A program made the position numbers and the translations under genes. Shown piece after piece: positions 44,401-57,100 of a stretch of 64,000 nt of DNA. Location of the stretch: the NCBI GenBank assembly GCA_949752745.1, contig OX457026.1:34029911-34093910 (forward strand). The letters are read 5' to 3'. The notes beneath the pieces are model-generated. The model did not search any database and was not told where the DNA came from. It saw nothing but the letters and a program-made list of their open reading frames with translations. How positions within the stretch are numbered: the stretch's first letter is position 1; the number at the start of each line of letters is the position of its first letter. Origin of the DNA: Protula sp. h YS-2021. Its lineage: Eukaryota; Annelida; Polychaeta; Sabellida; Serpulidae.

Positions 44401-47400
44401 CAATACTGTTCACACATTTCTAAAGAAAATGTTGCATGAATCTGATGGCATTGTGAATGGATTAAGCAATCCAAAACCCACTGAGATGCCTGCTGAGGAA
44501 AAGAGAGTTTGCGCAAGCTACTTATTGCTACATGAGTTGATAGAAGTGGATCGTGTGCGAGATCATGATCACATCAGTGATAAATACCGTGGAGCACCCA
44601 TAATCAATACAACCTACAGTTTTGCTTAAGAAGGGATCAACAAGGAAACTGGGATGCATTCCACAACCTACGAGGGTATGACAGTCATCTTCTTATAGAG
44701 AGTCTAGGAAATTTAAACAGTTGAGGCTGTCAGTCATTCCCAGCAATGTTGAAAAGTACATCGCAATTACCATAGGTAACCTGAAATTCACCGACTCCTA
44801 CCAATCCATGGGAGCATCCTTGCAAAAAATAGTAGCCAACTTAGAGGCTGACAGCATAGATAAGTTACAGAATACGACTGCTCATGTGCGTGATAATCAG
44901 CAGCAACAGTTACTTTTGAGAAAAGGGGTGTATCCATATGATTTTGTTGATGAACCTTCCGAGTCTGCAGAAACCAAGGTTCCACCACAAGAAGGCTTTT
45001 ACAGTCAATTGTAAGAAGGAATTGGTGGTGAGGATTATGCTTATGCACAGCGGGTATGGAATATATTCTACTGCAATAACTTTGGACAGTATCATGACCT
45101 CTACCTGAAAACAAATGCATTGCTGCTGACAGATGTGTTTGAAAATTTTAGAAATATGTGTCTTAGCACGTATGGACTGGATCCTGCTCATTACTATTCA
45201 GCACCAAGTTTGGCAAGGGACGGTATGCTAAAACATAGCAAGGTTCAATTGGAATTGATAGATGATATTGACATGTATAAAATGGTAGAGCAAGGTCTGC
45301 GAGGAGGTATTTCAGTGATTACACACAAGTATGCAAAAACCAACAACCCCTATATTTCTGACTATGATATGACCAAGTCAATAAACTATATCATGTACTT
45401 TGATGCCAACAATCACAATATCTATGAGTGGAGTATGTCACAGAATTTACCAGAATGCGGATTTGTATAGAAAGAAGATCCAGAAGCTCTGGACTACATG
45501 AAAGTGAGTGAAGCTGCTAAGACAGAACATATTTTGGAGGTAGATCTCCCATACCCGGATGGAATTCATGATCAGCATAGTAACTATCCGGTGGCTCCTG
45601 AGAAGAAAACTGCTCAGATCAGTGAATTGTCCGAATACAGTCGGAACCTGAGAACCTGAAATACAAACCTACGGAAAAATTGATTCCCAATCTTAATTAC
45701 AAGGATACATTAATTGCAGGGGATACATTATCAAATTTGCACCAACTTGTATCTCTTGGATTGAAAGTGGCAAAGGTGCATTATGTTCGAGCAGAATAAA
45801 TGGCATTTACAAATTGATGAACACTGTGATATTTGGCAAAACAATGGAAAATGCGAGGAATCGAACCAATGTAGAATTGGTTCAAAATTAGAAGCGTTTA
45901 AAAGGGTGGTGGTTTAGCCTACATTTCACAAATTCAACATTTTAATGAGGATATGACAGCAGTACACTGCCTTAAGTAGGATCTGTTCAGATTGGATTTA
46001 CTGTTCTAGATCTCAGCAAATCATCACTACAATTACATGAAGAAAAAGTATTCAGAGGCAAAATCGCTGTTCAGTGACATAGACAATTTGTGTTATGACG
46101 TTGCAATCAGAGACATTTGCAAAGATATGCAGATATTGTATCTTTATGATATCTTTATGATACAAGTGATTATCCAAAGGATCATTTCCTACATTCCACT
46201 GCGGACAAGAAAGTGGTGGGCAAAATGAAAGATGAAACTGCGGGAGTACCCACTGAGGAGTTTATAGTACTTCAACCGAAGATGCGCAGTTTGCTGTATG
46301 GTGGACAAGAGAAGCATGCTCCTAAGGGCATTACGCGCCTGTTAGAGGCGAATGACACATGCTCAATACAAGCATAGTTTACTTACGGAAGAGCAATCAT
46401 ATGTTGTGGAAAACATCATTCGAGGTCATAAACATCAAATCTTTCAGAGAGGATGGAGAAGGTTGGTCTATCATCATTTGATGACAAGCGCTATGTGTTG
46501 GATGATGGTTTCACCACGTTACCTTATTTACAGAGCATGAGTTAAAAGGTGCCGCCCTCAGACATAGTAATCATTCTGCATCAAACTGTTGAAATGTGAA
46601 CATATCTGCAGTGAGTGAACATCTAAACAATGCTTACAGAAGTCTGAGACAGTACCGACAGAAAAGCCTTCAACAAAGTCCAAGACAGTGCCCATGGCAA
46701 AGCCTGAGTTGAAGACACTACCACTACAACAGCTTCAAAGGCGGCCACAGTTTAGAAAGTTGAAAAGAGATGAGTGTCTGCCTACAGCTTTCATGCATGT
46801 AAAAAGGTAAAAAGCGACAACCTGAGCGTAAAGCGGTTGCCACTACAAAGTCTATGAAGAAGATGAGTGTAGGTAAGATACCGGTTATGATATCTATTAA
46901 TGGAGAAAAATATAATCAGAAGATCTTAAAGCGAGAGTTATTGAACGTGACGATGACCGATGTATCCAGTTTCAACAGTATGGTGAGCTTACCGGACTCT
47001 ATGAATTCATCACCCTCAATACAGAACACTTGAGCCAATTTTCTAATGCTTGGCAAGAACTTGAAACTTAACTTTGAACCAAATGGACATGTGAAGTTGA
47101 TGCGCAGTTAAAAAAATTGACATTACGCCTAATATGTGGACCATGATAAAGACTATGAAAGGTTTAAATGAACTGATACTATCAAACCATATTGATGTGA
47201 AAATTATTGGGTTGAATCAATGTTATGTCAGTTTTCACAATATTTATAAACGGGGTGATAACATTTATGATACTTATATCAATTTATGTTGTTGCGAATG
47301 GACTAATATGTTACATGCATTAGCATAATATGTATTTGAAATATTTTTTACTCTCAATAAGTGTAAATATTTGTGATTTGTTATGTTAAATAAAAACACA

Positions 47401-49601
47401 TGATGCTTTTCAACTTTTTATACTTTTTCCTCTCTCTCAAATAATACTTGCTCATAATATATACTAATATATGATATATGATATATATGGTCTGCGGGTG
47501 AGTTATTAAATCGTCAGGGACCATTCTTAAGAATGAATGTAAAAAATAGAAAGCGTTCACGGTTAAAAAGATTAAACAAGTGTAATAGAACAATGGTTTA
47601 TAATGTCTATATACGAAGTTTTTTACCACAAAATCTCCATCACTTCTTTTTAATATATCTATAATGCCAAACATACTATGGTCTCGAGCTCTATGTAATA
47701 TACAATGCAACCAATAAAAACCACAAGTATTGGAAGTGAGATGTTGCAATGGCATGGAATTATATACATACTCGTTATTTAAAAACTTTTTAAAACAATT
47801 GTTTGTAGGTAAAAGTCCTTAAGAGTCAAAATATTCTAAAACTTTGTCACAGTATAAGGCAACCCAACGTTTACCAGGTTATCATGATTGTCTATGTTGA
47901 TGACATATGCTCCTTGCTGTAATGTTGGTAGTTGATCCATAGAAAACGGCCCGTGGAATAATTCTTTTGTCATGACACAATACGTCAAAATGGCATCTAT
48001 CGACTTCGTGTTCAAAATTGATAATCACAATGAATACTACGATTCGCACTTATTTCAGTGATGTCAAATTCAGCACAGACAATGAGATTGATTGTACTTG
48101 GCAAAGCATTGGCAAAAGGCATCTCTTGCATGCTTAGAAAGGGCATAATGGTCATCACCATCATAATCAGATGTTAAGTCGAAAATTAATAAAGCATAAC
48201 CTGTAGGCCAATCTTTTATTAAAAGGTTTGTAAAGATTTAAAAAGCATTACGATATTGTCCTTCAACAATATTAAGCTTGGGAGGTTTGGATTGAACTCT
48301 TTCACCATCAGTGTAATGTTGCATGTAGTTAACATCAAAGTGTTCAAAATTGTATGGATTTCTAAACAATGTTTAAGCCAAGGCTTCCTTATGAACCATT
48401 CCAACGAAGATGCGTTTTGGTAATTGACCCAAAAAGATGTTATCCTTCACAAATTATTGAAATTGAGCGGGAATGGCTAAAATTTTACATTCTTTTCTTG
48501 TAATAGAAAACTTGGCAAGAGTTTTCTTCGATGCACCTGAATGTCCTAGCTGAATACGTCGACTAGCCCTCAATTGGCGAATGGTTAAAAGCGCATCTCT
48601 CACTTTTACCTTAAAAGTAAAAAATATTCATCTTTTTGCCTATCCAAATGCCATTGAGAAGATAACGATCCTGTTCAAACAAATCTACTCTTAAGGCACC
48701 TGCTCCAACTATTTCACCACCCTCATTATTTACATGAAAACCTGTTATATATTTTCTACCATTGCCTAATTTCACAGCATGAGAATTTATTGATCCAGCA
48801 GTATCCTAATAGATGAGACACACATTTTAGAATTAAGAGTTTCTTCCGAATCATGGATGAGGTGAGAAATGATGCTGGTACAACCATGAAAATTGTTACT
48901 GTGTGAAATCATTCGATCATTTAGAAATAATTCAATGTTGAACCATAAACCATTAAACAAATCATTGATGGATGTTACACTTTCATCTACACCACAAACT
49001 GTACCATCTCTCTTGACAATAGTACATACGTTATGAAGTGTACTATTTTTCAAATCTAAATATTCTTGTGTACTAGCAGGAATATAAAATCCTATTGGAG
49101 CACCATCTCTGATGGCAGTGAGTGGTTGATAGTCTACACCGTATAACTTTTTTCTACAGCAGTTTGTGTTGGTGGCTGTAGAGCGCAAAGTCCCAAAAGG
49201 CATCTAAGTGCCAAAGCTGTTCTTTTTCAAATCCAAAACAAGTTAATTCATCAATCATAAAGTATAATAGTATAATTATAAAGTATAAATACTCTAAAAT
49301 GGGAGTGAACTTTGTGTGTATTCTTGGGTCCATGAGGTCCATCAGGTCTCACCTTTCTGATGAGATTAAATTTTGCCTTTTAGAATTGCAACACAACGTT
49401 TGGTTGGGAGGTTCGGATCTAGAGACAGAAACTGTCTGGCGGTGGACAAGCGACGGTAGTACCTTTGAATACCAAGACTGGGATTCTGGTCAACCTGATA
49501 ATAATTTTGGCTTGGAGCACTGCTTAGAACTCAGATTTGAATTTCTTCGGTGGAATGACGGTAACTGTGCCCTGGAAAAGTACTCTATTTGCGAGTACTA
49601 A
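41429..49601 (+). CDS. secreted PAN-like plus C-type lectin protein, copy 3 (3 exons, Polinton in intron 2)
   Basis: Exons 41429-41744, 42493-42648 and 49384-49601 have exactly the lengths of copy 1 (316, 156, 218 nt) and join in phase 1 to 229 residues. Exon 1 carries a signal peptide (MYVLYIGLSLLVAET) and the PAN-like Cys segment (CALRCAELIKCRYF, QQCMLLIYS). Exons 2-3 form the C-type lectin domain with CYSKVERMMTW, NCQSSGGHL, VWLGGSD, QPDN, WND and SICEY. All calcium/galactose-type signature residues are kept. Intron 2 is 6.7 kb, against 0.8 kb in copy 1, because a decayed Polinton sits in it. Donors GTAAGC and GTATGT and acceptors AACAG and TTTTAG are intact. Splicing across the insertion is plausible but unproven. 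Confidence 0.82.
43800..46545 (+). pseudogene. protein-primed DNA polymerase B remnant (Polinton type)
   Basis: Broken into several open pieces: 44384-44629, 44721-45014, 45120-45470, 46037-46228 and about 46440-46545, separated by stops and shifts. Recognisable family motifs appear in the right order. They include an exonuclease-region piece (DHDHI..KYRGAP), LLLRKGVYPYDFVD, DLYLKTNALLLTDVFENF, TYGLDPAHYYSAP, and the palm region (YIMYFDANN). Near the end are KMKDETAGVP and LSSFDDKRYVLDDG. In intact relatives this enzyme replicates the element from a protein primer. Here several nonsense codons and shifts make function impossible. Confidence 0.8.
46550..47335 (+). other. Polinton interior, unassigned coding debris
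   Basis: Basic, Lys/Thr/Gln-rich reading-frame pieces (about 46600-47030) and a short frame at 47134-47328. No domain was recognised; they may be remnants of small Polinton genes. Confidence 0.35.
47830..49203 (-). pseudogene. Polinton-associated structural-protein-like remnant
   Basis: The open N-terminal part (49203-48787, 138 codons) has the pattern of a virion/structural protein of Polinton-type elements: a 'YQPLTAIRDGAPIGFYIPAS' block, then EYLDL, a VKRDGTVCG step, and INDLFNGLWFNIELFLND. Further degraded pieces of the same strand continue to about 47830, including 48404-48219. Which capsid component it represents cannot be decided from the sequence. Frameshifts and stops after 48787 abolish function. 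It runs convergent to the polymerase remnant. Confidence 0.5.
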
Positions 49602-51230
49602 TTTAAAAAATTAATAGTTATAAGTGTTTTCTTAAAAGGGTTTGGCAGAGACTGCAGCTTTTGTCAGCCCTCCGCTGGGCTTTTGCCTGCGTAGTGGGCT
49701 TATAATTAGAGTCCGAAATCGACTGTCAAACGGCGGGAAACAGAATCCCAGGCAGGGAATCGTGAAATTATTTACACTCCCTATTGATACTGGTTTACCA
49801 ATCAGTAGATCTCATATTACAGACATGGGAACTGGCGTGGCCTAAAAAAAAGTGGAAATTGTTATTAAGTGCCGAAGGCGCGAAAAATCATAAGAGGGAA
49901 GTCCGGAAGGGGGGGGGGGGGGTTCGGGGTGTTGAGTTCTCAACGGATTTGTACAATCTCGGAAACCACAAATATGAAGCCTAAAAAAGCGGACACAGCT
50001 AAAAAGGCGGACATTTCTCATGTCTAAAATGTGAACTGACGAACCTGCTTCAAAATACACCAATCGATATTTGTCTGTCTTAGTCAACTGTTCACACAAG
50101 TTCACACAGCTCTAATATGTTGAAGATCGCATATGTTTGTTTGCAGATGTTTACTTTTCCGACGATCTAATGCTGTTTTTCACAGGATATATCCAGAATT
50201 GTGGTCACTGTGAGGAAAAAAAAACAACACTTCGTTACCACTAACACCCCATCCCTCCACCCTCACCCTCCCAGTTGCACCGCATATCACACTCATTGTT
50301 TTCTATTTCTATCTAGAGCCTCTTTCTACTCATAATCATTAACAAAAAGCGGTTAATCCCATTCATTGCAGGAATCGGCCGCACAACCAATTCTGAAAAA
50401 TAAATAAATAAATAACAAGTAAAAAGCAAAATCTGATTTTCTGAAGCCGTAGCGTCCATCATGGAAATCGTTAATTTACTAGAAGACATCTCAAAAATGG
50501 AACGTCATGTAGTTGTTGCCCTTTCAGAGGCATATTATCTTTGATTCGTTAATTTATTTATGGAATTAATCTTACTATAAACTCTAGTCCATTAAGATCC
50601 AAGACTCAGTCCGAAGCATGAGCGCAGCATAAACTGTTTCTCTACATTTAACGCTTCTCAACTGCGGAAAAGAACATATCGATTCAAGAGGTTTTGTCAA
50701 CATTGCCTATAGCTACGTCAATGTTTTCAACGCTCGCAAATAATTTTATGGCTCATGCTGTTTCAATTATTAAGAAGGCAGCTCAAACGCAAACAAAGGT
50801 TTTTGTCCACTTTTATTGCCAGAATGCTTACATGTTATCCGTTATTTCATCCTAATATATAGCGATGGTATTGCTGCGACACAAATTCACATAAACCGAT
50901 CTTTTTTTAATAAATAGTAACGACAAAGAAGACTTTTTTAGCATACATTAATGCAACGTATAATTTATATATATTTATATAAATCCCTGTAGTGGCTTCA
51001 CGTGGAAACAGAAGTTGCCGGCTTAAAATCTCAGCTGTTTTCGCATCGTGTAAAGCAATGGCCACATAAAGAACAATTATAACTTATGAAAAAAAATGAA
51101 AAGCTTTCATATCAGGTGCCACATTCGAACAGGAAATGACAACGAAGTCATTTGCTGATCCATAGATTAAAAGTGCATTATTTTACCTATACAACAAAAC
51201 TCGAATTCGCCGATACATAACACTAGGGAA
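49602..51230. other. intergenic, no gene seen
   Basis: Downstream of lectin copy 3. A 14-nt G run lies near 49909-49922. Small frames without domain signatures. Confidence 0.4.
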
Positions 51231-51482
51231 CCGGACAAAATGCCACCGGACATAATACCACCGGGCAAAATACCACCAAGGAAATGAAAACTAGGACAAA
51301 ATACCACCCAAGATATCTTTTTATTACGTTTTGTTTTTAGTTACATTCAGTTATAAATAGCTCCGGTGATCAGAGAAAGCAATAAAAGATTGTGGTGGTA
51401 TTTTGTCCTAGTTTTCATTTCCTTGGTGGTATTATGTCCGGTGGTATGTTGCCTGATGGTATTATGTCCGGTGGTATTTTGT
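51230..51482. mobile_element. ~250-bp foldback/MITE built from GGACAAAATACCACC units
   Basis: The left arm (about 51233-51311) is a string of GGACAAAAT(G/A)CCACC and GGACATAATACCACC-type words ending with ACTAGGACAAAATACCACC. The right arm (about 51399-51482) is its reverse complement in the same order, including the unique AAATGAAAACTAGGAC spacer. The core between them is about 85 bp. There is no coding capacity. Target duplication was not resolved. Confidence 0.75.
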
Positions 51483-51489
51483 ACTACAC

Positions 51490-52150
51490 CCTTAACACTA
51501 AAACTCCAGATACATGCATATGTAATCTCCAGATTAGACTTTTCAAACAGTCTGCTTTATGGGATACCGAAATATCAAATCCAAAATTCAGAATGCTGCT
51601 GCTCGTATAATTTCTGATGCCCAAAGATATGATCGTGTGATACCTTGTTAAGAGAATTGCACTGGTTTCTAATTTACCAACGGATACACCATAAAGTGTT
51701 AATTTTAGTGTTTAAAGCGTTGAATGGAACTACACCTGTTTATTTACGTTAACCTTTTGTTGAATATAAACCATCCAGAACGCTTCGTTCACACGACAGA
51801 TATTTACTTATCGAAGAGAAAACCACTTATTCTTATGGTGACAAAGCATTCGGTAACTATGTGGGAACTATGCACCGCGTGTATACAATGCCTTACCAAT
51901 AGCAATTAATGTAATGGCACCTTACCCGGTTTTAAAACCAGATTGAAGACATTTATTTAATAAACATCATGCTTGATGTTGTATAATTTGTTTCTAATTG
52001 CTCACTGTAATCCACATCAGTACTGTAGTTTCAAACTTAAAATGCTACTTAAATGTTACTTTTTAGACATTTAGCAGTTATTCTATATTGTCAGTTCTAT
52101 GAATTGATTGAATGTAATACACTTAGAGCTTTAATTAGAATAAACGCAAA
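51490..52150 (+). mobile_element. CR1/L2-like LINE remnant (RT C-terminal region)
   Basis: Translated pieces show the conserved end of a non-LTR RT: IHAYVISRLDFSNSLLYGIPKYQIQ, then an NAAARIIS-like segment, L.ELHWF.IYQRIHHKVLILVFKALNGTTPVYL in broken frame, and a late PCYQ-type end. Stops and shifts are frequent. No tail or 5' part was recognised. Confidence 0.7.
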
Positions 52151-52385
52151 AAAATGCTCCATGTAATAATAAAAATAACAGTAATGTTTCTAATGAATTC
52201 CTCCACTAACTTGTGTTAATAGACACAAGATTCACTGACAAACTACGCCTTGTTCCGCCAATTTTAGCCACCCATTTTAGGTGCTAAGCCCATGCGTTTC
52301 ATAGCAGCTTGTCACCAACTTGCCACTGTTGATATGACAGCTGTCAATCACACTACAATGCTTGTCACTTCCGGTTATCACAGCA

Positions 52386-52575
52386 CGCGACTGCATAAAC
52401 CACGCCCAGATCGCGGGCTTCACAAATTACACGAGATCACAGCCTACACAAATCACGCGAGATCACAGCCTACACAAATTACGTGAGATCACAGGCTACA
52501 CAAACCACGTGAGATCACAAGCTACACAAATAACGAGAGATCACAGGCTACACAAATCACGTGAGATCACAGACT
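52386..52575. repeat. 26-bp minisatellite, ~7 units
   Basis: Five clear consecutive 26-bp units of the form GAGATCACAG(C/G)CTACACAAATCACG(T/C), each slightly different, are preceded by more degenerate units (from about 52386) and followed by a partial one. There is no spacer diversity and no flanking Cas genes. Confidence 0.9.
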
Positions 52576-52844
52576 AGTCCATTTTGATTTCCATTTCATA
52601 CCATTTATCTTTTCCTGAAATAAATAAAGAATACATCAATAAATAAATGAACATTGCCTACGTTTAGCAAATTTCACGGATTTTGGTGTTATTTTTGCAC
52701 GATTTAACGATTCGATTAATTGTGTTAGTAATGTTTAACAGCCTACTCTGTGAGATAAAAAGTAAAATGATGTTTAGACAAAAACAAAACTACGCACATT
52801 GTTTTCGTAGATTATTTAGCTGAAAGTGATTTTCACATTTACTT

Positions 52845-53400
52845 CCACTATATTCACTGCAAAAAATTTCAGAACGCTGAATCGAATAGTTTTGGAGAAT
52901 GCGTCTGGATAAAATCTATCTCCGTGCAAACAGGTTTATATAAAAATTTGCAGTGTCGTATTATTATTTCAAAAATAATACGACACTGCATATGTATAAT
53001 ATATACATTTTCACTAGCTAAAATTTCAGAACGCTGGATCGAATAGTTTCAGAGAACTCGTCTGGACAAAATGTAGGGGCAAACAAGTTTCCATAAAAAT
53101 ATACATTTTTGACAAGTCGTATTTTTTTTACACTTTTTGGCCGATTTCAAAAATAATGCGACGTTGTACATGTAAAAATATATATTTTCACTGCATCAAA
53201 TTTCAGAACGCTGGACTGAAAAGTTTTCGAGAACTCGTCTGGACATAACCTCCATTGTAACAAATATCCTGAAAAAATTTATTTGACAAGTGGTATTTTT
53301 GAGAATTTTTGGCCGATTTCAAAAATAATACAACGTTGCACACCTTCAATATATGTTCTAACCGTATGCCAAAAGCAAAACCTATGCGACAAATACTTTC
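52845..53400. repeat. satellite-like tandem repeat, ~155-177-bp period
   Basis: The block AAATTTCAGAACGCTG(A/G)A(T/C).GAA..GTTT...GAGAA(C/T).CGTCTGGA recurs at about 52866, 53021 and 53200. Between blocks lies (GGCCGA)TTTCAAAAATAAT.CGAC.TTG. A perfect short inverted repeat (GCAGTGTCGTATTATT and its complement) spans about 52952-52990. Confidence 0.75.
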
Positions 53401-53479
53401 GGAGATATACGAGGGCGCACGTAAGCGGACAGACAGATGGACACACGGACAAGCTGAAACCTATATCCCCTCGTTACAC

Positions 53480-53505
53480 GGGGGGGGGGGGGGGGCGGGG
53501 GGGGT
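53480..53505. repeat. G-tract
   Basis: An almost unbroken run of about 25 G residues on plus, just after a GGACAGACAGATGGACACACGGACAAG segment. It has potential for a G-quadruplex and is prone to assembly error. Confidence 0.85.
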
Positions 53506-54178
53506 AATATATAAAAGCCTGGGTAAAGGGAGAGCTTTTATAACTTATTGTTCTCTCGCGTTAAACCCAACTCCATAACGAATTGCCTTGGAAGGGAGCA
53601 GCAGATTTCCTTTTTTTTTTTGGAACACTTTCCTGCCACCACCCCTCTTTTTCCACTCCCCCTCCCCCTCCCCCCTCCTCCCACTGCCGCGGAGAGATGT
53701 GAAAACTCTCATCTCCATGATACGTCCGTGACTTGATGTTCACCCCATTCGTTAAATTTCTTGAGAAATTCCCCCTGTGCACACTGATTTTTCTCGTAAG
53801 TCAACAACGCAACACGAACACGATAAATAAAAAATCTGCCTTCTGATTGGTCGACAAGCCTGACCGTTACATACTGTGAGTCACAAAACTAACTGTTACA
53901 CAGTCCGGTGACACGAAATTTTAGAGCGTACTGAGGGGAAGTGCGAGCTAGGGCGATAAAAAGATTTGCAAAGTGTGGTATTGTGAAATACAGCCTTATT
54001 TTTTCACTACGGCCGTAGTTATGTGATGATGATTGCGCAGTGTTGGCAATTAAAAACTGTACTCTGAATTTCTCAATAAACGCAGAAATGTCAAACCAGT
54101 AAGAACGAATACAGAGAAAGTCGCCTTCTTAACCCCGACCTCACCCCCTCCCCTCCCCCTCCTACCCCAATGTCTTAC

Positions 54179-57100
54179 CATAGACTACACTAGACGCTCC
54201 AACAAGTGTGAAACCAGCCCTCGTATACAGCGGGATCAGATTGGATTTGCATATGAGCGCAATGCGGTGGACGCCCTCCTCCGCTGTCCTCACGTGTTCA
54301 ATGTAGTGTTTTAGTAACATCAGAGCAATTCCCTGCAACAGAACATAGGTAATGGAATGCAGCAACCGTTATGATGTCCTTTAAAACTGGCATATATTTG
54401 GCATATTTCATATAGTGGCAAAATACTGCGGTACTGACAGCGGTACTAAGACAGTACAGGTACAGTATGTTATTGTGGCACTGATCCGTGAAAACCGGAG
54501 AGAGGCTCAAAGGACCGCTGTCCGCATAAGCGGCCCATATTGATTGTGTCACAAGTTTCTTTTTAGACACAGCAGGTTTCTGTTTACTCTCAAGATCTGG
54601 CCGTTTCAGTTGCGCAAAAAATGCCACCCCCCACCCTCTCTCCCCCCTCCTCCTCCACCCAAGTTTTGTTACCTTTCTTCTGTGTTCTTTGGCCACGCAT
54701 ACAGAATGGACACAGACATTTCCTGAAACAAATACAAAAAACCGGGGCATAAAATTACATAAACTTTACATCGAAATTCAACTACCATGCCCATAAAGTT
54801 TTTGGAAGGACATGACAACTGAAAACAAAGCAAAAAGAACAAAACAAACAGCCCACGGGAGAGGGGGAGGGGGGGGGGGCAAGTGGAGGGATGCGTTCGT
54901 TTGAGTTTGCCCATACTTGCTTTGGGTTGATGCTCCTTCATGCAGTCCCCCGTATACACGTCACCGCCGTACCGCGTGCTGCAGACGAACTAAAATGTAC
55001 AGAAAAGAAATAGAACAGACATAGGAATACTAGGAATTTCACACATTTAGTGCAGTAAAAAACATCCAAACGAATATTGTCCAATTCTGGTGCAATGATA
55101 CCAATCTTGCAGTGACTGAGACAGATATTTACAGACCTACATACTTCCTAAAGGCCTTTTTTATATAGAAAAAATAACTTACATAAAAAATTGGTAATGG
55201 AGCCGCTGTATGGTGTAAAGGAAATGTGAATACAAGATTGTTTAAACCTTTTGTCAATCTAGAGCAAAGCAAGCGTCTCTAACTCTGCAAATAAGACAAC
55301 CGGGTTGGGCAAAATTTTATTTTTTGTTTCGCACTTTCTTATTTGTTTTAACAATGTTTTACAGGTTAATATGTCCAAAAGTACCCAACCCGTCAATAGG
55401 AATAGACTGTAGTTTTTACAGTTTCAAACTAAGGTTTTCCTAGTTTGTGAGCTATAGCGTTTGCGTGTGACCATCGCACGTTCAGAGGTATGTCCAGGTA
55501 TCGCTCATACGCGTCTGAGCGCCACGCACCTTGGGTTTTAATGATATGGCGGGTACCCCACATGCAAACGCGAAGCTGGCGCCGCCACGTCTGAACGAAT
55601 AACCACTGTATGCCCGGTCATGGAGGCCGATTTTGGCGAGTATAGCACGAAGGGTAGAGACGAATAGGGCATGTGTCATAGGCCGGTTGACTCCATCTTT
55701 CAGGAACGAGAACAAAGGGGCATCGTCATCTGGTTTGGTGTTGGCAAATAATTCTCTCATGGCGCTGATGGGGCACAGGGGGGAATTTGGCACTCGTGGG
55801 ATGGGGATCTGTAGTACTGAACTATAGCTCTGCATGGTCTTGGTGTGTTTTATCCGAAGTAAGCCGCCCTGGGCGGATGTGGTGAAGTCTCTGCGACATA
55901 GGTCCTTGCGACAGTCGTGACTGGAGGTCGTCCGAGTTAACAGAGTGGATTTTCTTAAGTAGCAAAAGAACGCTATTAGGCATGCGGCCCAAAAACACAA
56001 TTGAAACGTGTCTTTCATAGGCAGTAGGCGGCGGATCTGAGATAAAATTTCGACTGTGACGGGGAGTTTTTGTTGCGGTGCAGTGCCTTTGAGATGAGTT
56101 ATCCCTTTCAATGTGGTGTTAAGAATCCAGTTGTTGTCAGTGGGACTAGGATAACCCAACTCCAGGTGCAGAACACGTACGCCAGCAAGATAACAACGGA
56201 TAGAATGAGGCTTGACTGTCCGGGCCAGGAATGTTGCGAACCGCCCCAGAATTTTCTCCGAGGCTGATACTGGTTTGTAGGCGAAGAAAGAACAGAAACG
56301 AAGGTATGTGTCCCAGTTTGTGCGATACGCCGCCTTCGTGGAATCCGCGAGCGCAGCCCTCCTGTATGCAGCTAGTTCGTAGTCCAATAACCTCTCTTGC
56401 TCGTCCACTCCTGTAACAGGAAATGGCGTGATTTAGGCGTCATATGGTTAAGAAAGTCATAATTATCCACTCTATGCAGCACATAGGTTGCTTGCGGCAA
56501 CAGTTCTAGGCGGCATATAGAATCGGTCAACTTGTTCTGTGTACTTGATATATATTTAGCACACATTTTTATGTTATAGATAATACAGATTACCAATAGT
56601 TCCCTTAGCAGGTCACTCCCAATGACGTTACGAATTGACCCCGCGTTTATTGCGTGCAGGGTGGCCATGTTATCGGTACGAATGACTATTTTCCAGTCTC
56701 TTATGAGCGGGGCCCAAATGCACATGGAGAGGACTACTGCAGCTAGCTCCTTTATATTAATATGCGTTTGTGCGATTGCGGGGAAGTCGCTTTCCCAGTG
56801 AGTGTAGAACCAATCTTGGACGCGCGATTGGTTAATGAGAGCGGCGCCGCCGCTGTGCGAGCTCGAATCAGTAACGAGGTATGCAGCTTCGGGCTCCGCT
56901 TTCCGTAAGAGGAAGGACGTGCCGTTGAAGGATATGCATAGCTGTTTAATTGAGCGTAGAGTCTTGCAGAGATGGATTGGTATGCGTGTGCGATGATGGA
57001 TTCGCTTAAGTGACGCCATTCGTGTGATAAGGCGTGGCGTGGTGGGTCTAACAGCGTGAATAACAGATGATATCCAATTTAACCGTCCGATCAAGACCTG

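Larger units (their letters stand above)
43100..49250. mobile_element. decayed Polinton/Maverick-like element in lectin intron 2
   Basis: A large insertion carrying a protein-primed family B DNA polymerase remnant on plus (about 43800-46545) and a structural-protein-like remnant on minus (about 47830-49203), arranged convergently. This combination is characteristic of Polintons and related virus-like elements. All genes contain stops or frameshifts. I found no integrase, ATPase or protease remnant, and I could not locate the terminal inverted repeats, so the ends are approximate. It has the signs of an old, dead copy. Confidence 0.7.

Noticed and set aside
52386..52575. CRISPR-like array
   Set aside because: The units are contiguous with no unique spacers, in a eukaryotic repeat context.
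53561..53782. Candidate last exon of the GNAT gene (HGDESFH on minus)
   Set aside because: The expected phase-1 acceptor does not lead into this frame, and the Gly-rich tail is translated G/C-rich low-complexity sequence.
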